A stretch of 30,109 nucleotides of DNA from Nemertoderma westbladi (lineage: Eukaryota; Xenacoelomorpha; Nemertodermatida; Nemertodermatidae), in assembly GCA_032718475.1 (NCBI GenBank), contig JAUCBJ010002179.1:1-30109 (forward strand), in the 5' to 3' direction. The notes under the pieces are model-generated. The model had not been told where the DNA came from, made no database searches, and saw only the letters and a program-made list of their open reading frames with translations. Of this stretch, positions 1-11,000 are shown piece by piece; within the stretch, counting starts at the first letter, position 1, and each line of letters begins with the position of its first letter. Position numbers and translations under genes: made by a program.

Positions 1-64
1 TCACTCACCAACCCCATTTACTAATTATATTTAGTACTTAGTTGACGAGTAATAAATACGGAAT

Positions 65-74
65 TTTATTTATT
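65..74 (-). promoter_or_regulatory. overlapping AATAAA polyadenylation signals
   Basis: On the minus strand two overlapping AATAAA hexamers (74-69 and 70-65) overlap the stop codon of the transposase-like ORF. They would serve as a very short 3' end. In AT-rich DNA such hexamers are common, so this is weak evidence. Confidence 0.35.
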
Positions 75-2277
75 TACCAGTGTGCCACATAGGATACAAT
101 ACATCTTGTATTTTAATTCCTTTGTAGATTATTTTATCACAGTCATATATAATTTGTGTCGAGTTAATACCACATGCCTTGAATATATGTAAACATCTAG
201 ATGGACAAGGGTAAGTAAAAAAGTCATCAGTGATTATTTTTCTACCAGATACAAACCATATTTTAGTTTGTTTTTCAAACATTATATGATTAATCTCAAT
301 GGGAAACACATTATTTTCTTCCAATGATATGTAACAGTATCTATCGGGGGATGTACTAGCACATGATAATTTAAAATTCCGCGCTGTATTTAATAAAACT
401 CTGTAATACAAATATGTATTTGTGGATTCCACCACAGGAATTTCATGTTTTCCATTATGTTCGTTCCGATGGGTGGTACATCTACCATCTGCATATTTTA
501 GCAAACCCCTCTGCTCACTGAGACGGTTAGCTAGTTGCTCCAAGGGTTTGTAAGGAGAGCGAAGCTGACGTTTCATTTGGAATAAAACATTCTCGTATTT
601 AAACGAGCTAAATGAATCAAGTGGACCAAATCTGGCAGCATCCTTAGCCAAGTGAATGATTGAATGGACATTGTATGATGCCCAAGCTTTTCCATATAAC
701 TTAATTGAATGTTTGACAAATGCCCGTAGGCACATTTCAGCATATTCATTATATTTGAGATGAAATTCTTTGCTGATCAGAATGGTTATCCCTGTGTGAA
801 GCAGAAGAAAATTATGATAAACCTCCTGTGCTACATTCTTGCTTAAAACTACTGGTCCAATATATAATATAAATGTTCTGAATTCTGTGGCTTTCCACCA
901 TTTGACTTCGTGTATTGAACGGGGTTTTCGATTGATTTCATTTGGAATACATGATCTAGTAGAGATTATAATTTGCGATAATTTATCTAACACTGCCTTT
1001 GATAAACGTGTTTTTAATCGCCCCGTCATCCAAACTTTAGTAATTAATCGTTTCATTATTCCAAGAAGACAAAGATGCATGTAATCCAGTGGAATGTCCA
1101 ACACCATATCAATAGGTAAGTTCTCTATTATTGATATTCCATTATGATGTTCAGGATCGTGCTGATTTCGGAATGAATGATTTGTACGCAATTCTGCGTC
1201 TAACTCTGTAAATACTTGACGATTATTAAAATGCTCACCCTCAATAGTGCACTTATCACAAGAGTTATACCCTGTGTGCCCTTTGATGCATTTAGTTGCA
1301 GATCGTGCCGGGGTATCACAAATAATTCCCCCTGAATTATTCAACAGGCAACTAACATCATTCACAGGTAAACCTTTATCTTGAAGACTTTTCATTTCAT
1401 CAACATAGGGCGCTAAGTAGTCATTGAATGGATGCGGCTTCTTGGTACCATAAAATAACTGAATTATAAATGGTGGACAAAGATTGCAGTTTGTTAAACT
1501 GCCGATAATTGGCCAAAATTGTGCTGAAGAACTTCGAGAAATGGGAAGGCCATCAATGTTACTTTGCAAGCACAAAATTCTGTTATTTTCTGACACAGAA
1601 AGCACATCTTTGCATAGATTTCTACAAATGTGCGACATGGAAGTAATGCCATTTAATATACCAAAGTAACATAAATAGCCGCCAGCTACAAATTTTGGTT
1701 TAACAGGTACAATGGTACCCATTCCCGTGTTGAGTTTAAGTACAGTTCTAGGATCACTGGGCAAGGATTCGTCTATATGCTTTCTCAAAATGTCAAGAAA
1801 TCCTCTCAGAATGGTGTGATTAACATTATGACTTATAGCAAGCTTATTAATATCGATTAATAACCTGTTTTTGTCGTACTTGTATCCATCAACTGAAGAT
1901 ATTTCAGAAGACACAGAATATATTTCACATTCACTCTCGCTGACATCATCTTCACTCTCGACGGCTTCTGACAAAATTGGATTTTCATTGTCAATGCTTA
2001 CCGGTATTGCTTGAATATCATCATGAATGGGAATTGAAGAAGAAGAGGGAAGGTTGACAACTTCGCCACGGTCCACCTCAGTAACTGCGGTAGATGGCAA
2101 GGAAGGTAAAGTGCCCCCTTTTTGCTGCCCCATCCAGTTGAGTTGTCGGTGTGGGCGTATTGCTAATGCACCCAGTAATCGTTTAACTTCATTATTTCTG
2201 TGGTTTCTTCTGGATCGATTACAATAGGAAATTTTTGTATTGTTTATAATTTTACGTCTTTGTTCAGGCTTAACCAT
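70..2277 (-). CDS. DDE-type transposase-like protein, intact 735-aa ORF
   Basis: A single uninterrupted 735-codon frame runs from the ATG at 2277-2275 to the TAA at 72-70. The N-terminus (about residues 1-50) is basic. It is followed by a Ser/Asp/Glu-rich low-complexity stretch (about 75-135) and a long conserved-looking core. Core motifs are IDGLPI near 241-246, CDTPARS near 320-326, GHTGYNSCDKC near 333-343 (a CxxC), LDYMHL near 397-402, a WWKATEFR stretch near 460-467, and FGPLDSFSSF near 550-559. From memory these match the large metazoan transposase-like family related to CACTA/EnSpm transposase_21 proteins. The Asp residues at 242, 321 and 398 are candidate RNase H-fold catalytic acids; this is inference. 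The intact frame means either a recently active DNA transposon or a domesticated gene. I found no convincing terminal inverted repeats at either side. The left end may lie outside the window. Confidence 0.72.
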   Translation of the reverse strand: MVKPEQRRKIINNTKISYCNRSRRNHRNNEVKRLLGALAIRPHRQLNWMGQQKGGTLPSLPSTAVTEVDRGEVVNLPSSSSIPIHDDIQAIPVSIDNENPILSEAVESEDDVSESECEIYSVSSEISSVDGYKYDKNRLLIDINKLAISHNVNHTILRGFLDILRKHIDESLPSDPRTVLKLNTGMGTIVPVKPKFVAGGYLCYFGILNGITSMSHICRNLCKDVLSVSENNRILCLQSNIDGLPISRSSSAQFWPIIGSLTNCNLCPPFIIQLFYGTKKPHPFNDYLAPYVDEMKSLQDKGLPVNDVSCLLNNSGGIICDTPARSATKCIKGHTGYNSCDKCTIEGEHFNNRQVFTELDAELRTNHSFRNQHDPEHHNGISIIENLPIDMVLDIPLDYMHLCLLGIMKRLITKVWMTGRLKTRLSKAVLDKLSQIIISTRSCIPNEINRKPRSIHEVKWWKATEFRTFILYIGPVVLSKNVAQEVYHNFLLLHTGITILISKEFHLKYNEYAEMCLRAFVKHSIKLYGKAWASYNVHSIIHLAKDAARFGPLDSFSSFKYENVLFQMKRQLRSPYKPLEQLANRLSEQRGLLKYADGRCTTHRNEHNGKHEIPVVESTNTYLYYRVLLNTARNFKLSCASTSPDRYCYISLEENNVFPIEINHIMFEKQTKIWFVSGRKIITDDFFTYPCPSRCLHIFKACGINSTQIIYDCDKIIYKGIKIQDVLYPMWHTGK

Positions 2278-3441
2278 TATATTCCATTCTCAAATTTTAT
2301 CCAGTATGGTAATCCATGTCCGGTCCGTGTGTCTTATGACTAATAACTGCAAATTTTGGATTTTAGAGTTTTAGTTAGCGAAATAAATTTACATAAACAT
2401 TTAATTTGCTTTAATTAACACAGAAATCACAAAAAAGCAGGGTAATTCTGTCATTCACGGAATGCCGTATTACTATGCAATGCAGTAGTTACTGTTACCC
2501 TACTCTTATGGCGGTAAATGTTACCCTATTTGTATTTTTATTATTTTTATATTTTATCTAAATTTTTCTTGTTTAATATAATTTTATCTACCGGTAAGTT
2601 ATAAATTTAACTATAAATTTATAAACTATAAATTTATAAATTTATAACTATAAATTTAATATAAATTATGTTTAATTTTACTGTAAAACATTACAAACAT
2701 TTGCAGATGAATTAAACAATAACTACTGTATACTAACGAAATATGTTTTATATATAATACTGTAATAGTTCACCTGCTCGCAAGTCTCAACAAGACTAAT
2801 TGCACAAGATGGCAATTGACAGTGATATATAGGCTAGTCTAATTGTCTCTATGCAATAACAACATGTACTCCTAATGTGTAGTTGCTAGCGTGGGAAAGA
2901 AAACTGTTATGTTTCGTATATTGTGAATAGGCCAGCGGATATTTTTCGTATATTCCACGTTTGTTAACAAATTGTTCCCACGTCCACGTGCAACATCGTC
3001 TCAAAAGTCTCAAAACGATATACGAACAATAACCGTAATAAATCCCACCACTTTGCGTACATTGTCTGTATATTATTCTCAGTATATTTAATATTCTTGC
3101 TCATCGTATAATATGCTGAGATAATATACAAAAAATATCAGATAAACATCGTATTTGCACTCTTTACTTCCAGAAAACTATAAATATGGATAACGATATC
3201 AGCATTACATCGTCAACATGTATGGAAATCAGGAGTTATTTTAGTCAAAAATTTATTCCCATGAATAAATTCCTTTGTCGTTTACTGATATAACTGGAAT
3301 AACATATACATGCACAGAATATCGCTAAAAATAAATCTGATATTGCGTTTATCGGAGGTATATCCTTCAGTCACCTGATATGTTGGAAAAGTTAGTTACA
3401 TGCAAATGTTACAAGAGGGCTACAACAATGTTGTATATTAA
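2278..3441. other. gene-free AT-rich stretch
   Basis: No supportable gene. 2600-2670 is low-complexity A/T with repeated TATAAATTTA words. 2480-2531 has two TTACCCTA words about 30 bp apart and an opposed GGGTAA near 2440. These could be remains of a transposon end for the ORF at 70-2277, but no paired terminus was found on the other side. Confidence 0.5.
2600..2670. repeat. A/T-only low-complexity repeat
   Basis: Imperfect reiteration of TATAAATTTA, which is partly self-complementary and can form many alternative small hairpins. Probably simple sequence. Confidence 0.6.
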
Positions 3442-4293
3442 AATAAATGTCACAAGAGGGCCACCAAAATATTAAAAACATATCTACAAATTTGGGAAAA
3501 CGGATATCCGACAGATACGACGGATATCGCATGCTGCTTGGGATGTGAATCTAAAGGAAAGCCAATTAAATTCATTGGAGGACACTGTAACCAATGGTTA
3601 GCTGCCACGGAATTTTGCATCTTTGGCATAGACAGAGACAAAGATGGCTCGAATAAAGTAAAACATTTTTGTATTTATAAAGAAATTGTCAAAGAAATGG
3701 TTGATGGTTTACCGGTTTTTGGTTTACCCATATGTGGACCTGTTGGATCTATTGTGGGTGTGCGTGTGAGCATGAGATGGGGTAATCTTGGTTGGGTTGC
3801 TACTAGTACTAATCATGTAGTAATAGTAGATATAAGTAAGCTAGCTGCCATATCCATAAGTTACTTGAATCATCCCGGTGAATTGATCAGTTGCTGGGGA
3901 CGCAATTTCGGTTTTTATGGAAAAAACAGCAGCTGGTTTTCGACCACCACTAAACGGTCGTTTACCTTGTACCGGTATAGGTTTAAACAGGAGGATAAGC
4001 CCGATGCAACGCGCAAAACGTGGGAGTTGGAATCGACGTATGGGGTCCTGGAATGCGGAACATCAGTTCCTATTGGTGGAGTTGACGAGTTTCCGGGTCA
4101 TTGGTTGCTTCCGATGATAGAAAACGATAAACATGTTGTCAGTGTGTACCGTGACTGTGGCGGTTCTAACGTGGCGCAACGTCGTGGTTGTATCGATGTA
4201 GACGGTTTCGGTGGAATTGCGCGTCTAAAGTCTGCAAAGGGGTTCTTTATTTGCCACATAAATTCTAATAAGTTGGTTTTTATAAAATATTAA
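3442..4293 (+). CDS. unidentified protein, likely 3' exon or single-exon fragment
   Basis: The frame is open from just after a TAA at 3439-3441 to a TAA at 4291-4293, about 283 codons in AT-rich DNA. That length is unlikely by chance. The first in-frame ATG is at 3697, but the translation upstream of it already looks protein-like (for example GHCNQWLAATEFCIFGID). The true start is therefore probably in an upstream exon, although no good polypyrimidine/AG acceptor is visible near 3442-3530. The first visible candidate for translation initiation alone would be ATG 3697 (198 aa). The sequence has alternating short hydrophobic strands and glycine turns (GWVATSTNHVVIVDI; HVVSVYRDCGG), as in a beta-rich domain, perhaps propeller blades; this is only an impression. 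I see no signal peptide or membrane segment. I do not recognise the family. Confidence 0.6.
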   Translation, partial: NKCHKRATKILKTYLQIWENGYPTDTTDIACCLGCESKGKPIKFIGGHCNQWLAATEFCIFGIDRDKDGSNKVKHFCIYKEIVKEMVDGLPVFGLPICGPVGSIVGVRVSMRWGNLGWVATSTNHVVIVDISKLAAISISYLNHPGELISCWGRNFGFYGKNSSWFSTTTKRSFTLYRYRFKQEDKPDATRKTWELESTYGVLECGTSVPIGGVDEFPGHWLLPMIENDKHVVSVYRDCGGSNVAQRRGCIDVDGFGGIARLKSAKGFFICHINSNKLVFIKY

Positions 4294-4529
4294 TAATTAA
4301 TAATATTATAGGTATACTTACATTTAATTCATATACGATCATTAGTGTTATTTATTATTACAAAGTAAAATACTACTATTTTTAATTAAAGTGACAATAT
4401 GTTCTGTTATTACTAATGATTAAATTATTATTAATACATTTTGTCTTAATAATTATTGCTTCTTACATTAGAACAATCATCGTATGTGCATGATCTTTGT
4501 ATACATTCTCATAAAAGAATCAAGTCTTG
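4294..4529. other. 3' flank of the unidentified ORF
   Basis: AT-rich, with no gene seen. An ATTAAA at about 4421 could be a weak polyadenylation signal. No canonical AATAAA was found close to the stop codon. Confidence 0.4.
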
Positions 4530-4537
4530 ATAATGCA
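4530..4537 (+). repeat. left target-site duplication ATAATGCA
   Basis: The octamer ATAATGCA stands immediately before the SINE. It recurs exactly at 4714-4721 just after the A/T-rich tail, as expected for a retroposition target-site duplication. Confidence 0.6.
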
Positions 4538-4713
4538 AGGGGAGTCGGAGTAGCTCAGTTGGTTAAGCGCGAGACCTGCGAACTATTGGTTTAAGGTTCG
4601 AGCCCCACCAGGGTCCAATCAGCCTTTCATCAACTGGGGGTCGACAAAATGAAACCAGTTGAATTACTTGGAGCAAAACTTGGGATAAAAGTATACAATA
4701 TAAATATATTTAT
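4538..4713 (+). mobile_element. tRNA-derived SINE
   Basis: A pol III internal promoter is visible: an A box TAGCTCAGTTGG at 4551-4562 and a B box starting GGTTCGAGCC at 4595. The flanking acceptor and T stems do not pair well, so this is a tRNA-derived SINE head and not a working tRNA gene. A non-tRNA body follows to about 4693, then an A/T-rich tail. The body contains a 40-bp segment (4654-4693) that matches 34 of 40 positions of the insert found twice in the intron 3 minisatellite. An exact 8-bp direct repeat flanks the element. Confidence 0.72.
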
Positions 4714-4721
4714 ATAATGCA
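4714..4721 (+). repeat. right target-site duplication ATAATGCA
   Basis: Exact copy of 4530-4537, abutting the A/T-rich tail of the SINE. Confidence 0.6.
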
Positions 4722-6612
4722 TGTGTGTATGTTATTGTCTACAGTAGAACAGTGTGTATTGATGACGAATAAAGGCCTACACTACTATGGGGCGATGGGG
4801 TAATGGGGCGCTTTGGTTAATTAAACACCCACTGGACTACAACCTCAAGAGGTATAAGATGAATTATTATTAAATAACGGGAACTCACTTATTCAAGGGT
4901 GAATTATATTTATTATAATTATCTATTGTTATAACGGTAATGTCTTCGGTAGCATTATTGCCGTCGCGCTGGAATTAAACACCTTTATTGGAAAAAAAGT
5001 AATCGATTTGTGCCAAGTTTATATGCGAAACATTGATGTAGTTCAATCAATATGTATTATTATATATATTCGACATTCTTACGGATTGTATACCATGGTA
5101 TTTTATTATTCAAAGCAACATACCCCCCACGTTTAAACTAAAGGCATATGGAGCAGTTGGCATAAAACGTTTGTATATTAATACTGTAAATAAAATAACC
5201 TTACCATTTATATTGCATTAGCGGGTCACACTAAAACGTTATCATTTGTTTAGATTGTGATAATTCAACGAATTTTATTACATACCCTACATTGATTGCA
5301 TTACACACATACACATGTTGGTGATATATATATTCAAACGCCTACGCATACGTAGGTATGGGGCAGCTGCACTAGTCTTTGGAAAACAAGTGGTAGGGTA
5401 GCCAAACTGACATTATAATAGTTGCATTATGGATAACTAAATTAACATTACGTACACTAATTGTCACACAGATTGTTTCTAAAGTATGCAAATACAAAAT
5501 CACTTTATATTATATAGGGTACAATAAAAACCTATAGCAGGCCTACATCCTTTAAAATTGATCTTCTATCAGAAATACAGTTTAACTGTAGACAAATGTA
5601 TAGTGTAAAATTACAGTATGAAATTGTAGGATTTAAGATTGCTGTTTAAATGCGTCGTCTACTCAAACACTATCACTATTTCAGTACATCTGCTAGCAGC
5701 CAGCAATAACTCAGTACGGTAAGCTCTTTCTAAAATACCGGTGCATGAGCCAGGGTTTGGAATTATTAATTTTTTCATATTATTATTGTTTTTTTTTTGT
5801 TTTGTAATAATTTATTAAATATAACATTTTTTTGTACTTTTTTTGCAAAACGTAAACCTAGCCACACCTATATCCTGCTGTTACAGGTGATACCGGTATA
5901 CCCTTAATATAATGACAACTAATCAATGAGTCAAACCCCATAACATATATCCCACTTACACTGTTATAAAAACATTGTTATAAGTATTAGCGGTAGGGTA
6001 ATGTGTAGTTAGTCTACAGTACTTGGCTTATTAAGCTAAACTGCATGGCAATGCATTGCAGTGCCATAGTTTTCCATACTTTTTGGAGTATGTTTTATAA
6101 TAATTTAACTGGTATGGGAAAGTGGGGGGCAAATTTCTAGATGGTATGGGATGAACCAGTATGAAATGAAATATGATTTCAATCATTACCAAATGGATCC
6201 GAAAAGGGGAAAAAAAATCAAAAATACGCATAAAAAATAAAAAACAATTCTTTTGTAGTTTTTGAAAAATAGTGTTTTAACAAACACTGACATGAGCACA
6301 GTGCATTGCAAATAGTAATGCACGATTGTTTGTGAAACAATAATATTGCAGCTTACTTTATATTGCAGTACCTTTTTAAAATTTTATAAATCTCCAGGAA
6401 AAAAACTGTTAGAATTAACATCCTAGTGTCTATTTGTAGGCTGTAATCCGACTGTATAAACTCCTACCTTTTACACCATGAAGAAAAATATCGCTAAAAC
6501 AATAGTAAACATTAAATAAATAAAATATTATTATATAAAATCAAATAGATTTAATAATACTGGCCTATCTGGATGCGGTAGATAGTGGCGCACTGAGAAA
6601 AGTGATCTCAAG

Positions 6613-6710
6613 TGCAAATTGGTCGCATTTGAAATAAAGTTTGGTTTATTGGTTTGGTTAGAAAACACAACGATGACATTGTGTCACCTCCTCGCAAGCT
6701 GCTCCATTTC
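6613..6710 (+). repeat. dispersed repeat family, copy A (diverged)
   Basis: Shares with copy B (8231-8310) the order GCA..ATTGG.CGCA, ATAAAGTTT, TTTATTG, TTTGGTTAGAAAACA, then a diverged end containing GCTGCTCCATTTC. This is the most diverged of four copies seen in the window. Confidence 0.5.
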
Positions 6711-7185
6711 TTTAATGTTTCTAACTAAATTAAACAAAAAATAAAATAAATTTATTTCGCGCCATTAACTCGATACTGACAAGTCAATGATATAATACAC
6801 CTTGAGGCTTAAGCAAAAGGGCCATTAAAGATATCTGCAATCGTTCTGGTACTTTTGTAAACAAAATGCCTTGAACATTTGAATGTGAATTTACGAGCTA
6901 ATCTTGCTGTACAGTGTGGTTCCAAAATCTTTAACAAATTTAGATATATCATTTACAATTAAAACGATAAACCGGAAAGGCTATTGTTAAGATACCCTAC
7001 TTGTCAATTTATGCCTAATTATTTTTCAAATTGTAAAAAATTATAAATGTGGTCAAATAATTAATGTATCGAAATTCATTAAGTATGGGGGAATAGTTAT
7101 TGATATAGTTATTTGTATTAATTGAATAAGCAATATGCATACAGTTGTAGGCCCGACACTGTAGTAGCGTGTCAAATTGTAGATC

Positions 7186-7244
7186 TATATACCATATAGG
7201 TATAAGTATACCGTATAATACCGTATATACCGTATAAGTATACA
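7186..7244. repeat. ACCGTATA-rich short tandem/palindromic cluster
   Basis: Three ACCGTATA words and related TATACC/GGTATA words occur within 60 bp, giving several overlapping inverted repeats. Probably simple sequence. Confidence 0.5.
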
Positions 7245-7964
7245 AGATAGGCCTGTTTTTCCCACAACGGCCTAAGCTATATCATTCAGTAAGAAACTGA
7301 AAGTTTATCAAACATTATTAGCATTGTGATAGTGGCATCAAGATATACATACGGTGAAACATATAACTTCAGCAGTATCTAACTGTCATGTTGTTAATCT
7401 TGTGTGTTGTGTGGGTTCACTGCTCGGTGAATGCTACAACAATAATTTATATTTAGCTTTAGTAACATGTTTTCTGTAAAGCTAATTAATAATAATACTT
7501 AATAATTATTCGATACATTGCATTGCATGCACGCACAGCCCAATCTCAGAAATAATATAATAATGTTAATGTTTATTAAAGTATGGAAGATAGGCCTATA
7601 TTTGTTTGCTCCGTTGCCATGTGAAAATCGGTATTTACAGTAACAGTTGCGGTATTGGAAGTTTATCTCTTCCATCTACCGACAGCCTAAACTATCATTA
7701 TTAGTTAAACGGAAGAAGTACGATTGTGTTTTCGGGGTTTTATGGATTCTGGCTGGAAGAATTGAACCGATAATATAATTTCTGGAGGCATTTTTCAACT
7801 GTAATATGAAGATTAACACTAGGCCTACGACTTTTTCCTTTTGATACATAATTTATATCACATGAGCGTAAAGGGAAGATGTCAGCGTCCAATGAAATAT
7901 GCGTTCGATAGATAATTAATGAAATTAAACGATATCTGGAACACCTAAGATTATTAATTGCAAT

Positions 7965-8009
7965 ATGTCATTGCGAAATCTAGAAGAGGAGAATCGAATT
8001 CTTAAATCG
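7965..8009 (+). CDS. coiled-coil gene exon 1 (start codon)
   Basis: Encodes 15 residues, MSLRNLEEENRILKS, and ends in phase 0 at a consensus donor GTGAGT. An in-frame TAA at 7926-7928 lies upstream, so this ATG is the likely start unless an unseen exon joins in between. The heptad-like leucines continue directly into exon 2. Confidence 0.75.
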
Positions 8010-11000
8010 GTGAGTTAAACCCCTTCACTACTCACTAGAGTTGCCATATTACAGTTACTAGAAAATAAGTAATAATAGTGATAAACTGCAATGAGAGTCA
8101 ATTTATCTGTAAAATACACAGATAAATTTATGAAGAAGTGCTTTCAGATATATGTAATGGAAGTTTTTCTAATTATTACAAATGTAATAAAGTGTTCCGG
8201 CACACTATGTTAATTGAAGATATATATAGACGCACATTGGCCGCAAGTGAGATAAAGTTTTATTTATTGTTTTGGTTAGAAAACATCGCTATGTAACCTG
8301 CTCCTTTCCCTTAATTTTTTAAATTTAATTAATTTTATAAACCATGTAAACACATAGCGGTCGTTTCATTTTCATTTTTCATTTATTTGTTTTATTTACT
8401 TCCAGCATTGTTACAGTATATATATACTTATAATTGCACATTTTATTTAATGTGAATTAAAAACTGACAAAGTTATGTTGATGAAGTAGGACGCCGCCTT
8501 GTCGCAATGCGAGTTGAGTGGCGGTCGCCCTAAAATGTGAAGCCTATGGATGATATGATTATGAAGATGATCAGATCTATGCAATACCATCTGTTTATAA
8601 GCACAAACAGCGGTGGTTGCGGTTGCGGTTTGCGCAATTGACTCATTGTGACTATGACTATGTTACTTAAGAGTTGAAATCAGTAATTAAACAGTAAAAT
8701 ATAGTCCATCCATGGAATACTAAATATAGATATAACTGTATATTTAGTATTCCATGGTCCATCTTTTTAAATTAGGCAGCAGTTTATTTTTTGCCATAGC
8801 TTCGCGAGTTTTGATCTTAATTTGAATTTATAAATTTTTTAGATCCTGGCTCAAAAATGAAAATTTTGTAGGTATAAGGGGTTTCGAGGATGCGGATCAC
8901 GATAAAATTACGACTCGTTAAAAATCATTTGTGGTAACGCAACCCATTATTAATGCTAGTCTAGTAGGAGTGGGACGAAAAACAAGTACAGTAGCATAAA
9001 ATTTCAAACGGCAAAAATCGAATTTAGTTTGATAATACGATATTTTTGAGTGTCATATTCGTGATCAACGTCCCAGAAAACCCCTAATGGCTAAAAATAA
9101 AGTTGATTTGGTAATGATTTTTGATTATCAAATTTGTGCTACTTGTATTTTTCGTGCCTCACATTGACACGTGTCCAAAAATGCCGTATTCAACAAGGTA
9201 CGATATTTTTTCAGTGTCATATTCGTGATCAGCATCCCAAAATAACAAATAAACAAATTCAATAAAGGTCATAAAATTGGTTTGATTTCATGATGATTTT
9301 TCATTATCATGTCATTACTCATCATCATTACTTGATTTTTTCGTGCCCCAGAGGGCACATTAAAAATTACCAAAAATGTTCTCGAATGTTATATTTGAGT
9401 TCTATAATCGTGATCAGTGTCCAAAAAACCGCTATATACCGCAAATAAATTAATTTTAGTCAATTATAAAAACTTTTGAGAATTTTTGCACGAAAAATAC
9501 TGGAGATGGGTGCAAGAATGGGACAATAGCACGAAATAGCCGTAGCACATAGCCATAAAACACATAGCCATATAAATGGCGTTTGATCTGTTGGATAGCG
9601 AGCCCATTAAATTTTAGGAAAAGTCAATAAATCTCGGTTTTCCAAAGGAATAAGATTTTCGACTCGACCTTGTTGACCGACTACAAAACACTAACATCAA
9701 ACAAAAACGCTCCCGTATCATGGAATTCTATAATGTCAAATGAAAATGACATGTCACACATCACCACCCACCTACTACCATGGCTCGCCCCACCACACTT
9801 TCGTGTACTCAGATTCTAACAGCTACCCTAGTCCATATATATTGCTATGTAATTAACTGATATCTGTGCTTCGAATCCTATTTATTTAATGCTTACTTAC
9901 ACTTGTACAATTGTGCAATTTTACTATATCAATTTAATTGATTAAAACAAATGAAATGAAAAATGTTCCGATGCAAGCCTACAGTGCATCGGAATGTTTG
10001 CCATAGCCCTACACTCGATGGTACGGATTTCTTTCTACCATTGTCATGTAGAGTGGGACCAAACTACAGCGCAACAAATAGATCGACAGAATAATACATA
10101 TATATATGTTGTTTTCCGATTGGGAATATGAACTTTACATGAACAGTTGTCGCTAATATTGACCCCTATTTTATATTGACCCGTATTTTACCTTTCCCTT
10201 CTGTGGAACCAGGTCATGGTGGAACCGGCGCACATTCAATTTATTTGCATCTGCTTATCAGCAGCAATTTAATTGATAATTTTTCATATTAATAGGTAAA
10301 AACAAAGCTTTTCATATTTTTTCGGATTTATCTTCGTGTTTTTGTTGATGATATCTTCACGAGTTCTTTCAACCGGATATAGAAATCGTTATCGACTCTG
10401 TTGCATGTATAGCTGTCTGGTGTCGGAATGCTTGCCTTTACTTCCGTCAGAGCTCAGGAATTCTTAGCCCGCGAGTATTCTTAGCTCGCAAAACAATAAA
10501 GTTTATTGTTTTGGTTCCCCCAATACGCCTCTGAAACCTGCTCCTTTACTAACCTGTTCCTTTACTAACTCGCGGGCTAGGAATACTCGCGGGCTAAGAA
10601 TACCCGCGGGCTAAGAATACTCGCGGGCTAAGAATACCCGCGGGCTAAGAATTCAACCGATTCGCAAACCAACCAACCCTGATGCAATAAATAGTTCACA
10701 TAATGTACTATTTTGAAGGTTGGGCAATTAAATTACGTTAATTAGTATTTTGTGATCAACTGAATTATTATTAAACTAATTGTCGCTTTGCAAATGAATT
10801 ATTCAAGCATTTTAATTAGCTGGAATATGGCTACATTGTTATACTTTGTCCAGCACAGTAATAATATCCTTTACTTTAAAGAGACTAATAAGTAATTGTG
10901 TGGCGTCTTTAGTGTCTGTCTACTGTAACTGTGCGACTACAAGGTAGGTATTTCTACTATATTCGCAACACAATCTCACATCAAAACCGCCTCAAGTTAA

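Larger units (their letters stand above)
4722..7964. other. gene-free upstream region of the coiled-coil gene
   Basis: About 3.2 kb of AT-rich sequence with no coding frame I would support. It should hold the promoter and 5' UTR of the gene starting at 7965, but I see no clear TATA or initiator signal. It contains a copy of a dispersed repeat (6613-6710), a TACCGGTA palindrome (5891-5898), TAGGCCTA octamers (7591-7598, 7820-7827) and the ACCGTATA cluster at 7186-7244. Confidence 0.5.

Noticed and set aside
839-2227. short plus-strand ORFs
   Set aside because: Antisense shadows of the 735-codon transposase-like ORF.
2500-2531. telomere-like TTACCCTA words
   Set aside because: The word is not the TTAGGG/CCCTAA repeat and occurs only twice in non-tandem form.
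4541-4613. functional tRNA gene
   Set aside because: A and B boxes are present, but the acceptor, T and anticodon stems do not pair properly, and the sequence continues into a SINE body with flanking direct repeats.
6031-6231. 66-codon minus-strand ORF
   Set aside because: Short, in AT-rich intergenic DNA, with no splice or codon evidence.
7015-7245. 76-codon minus-strand ORF rich in Tyr/Ile
   Set aside because: AT-rich low-complexity translation overlapping the ACCGTATA repeat cluster; no protein-like features.
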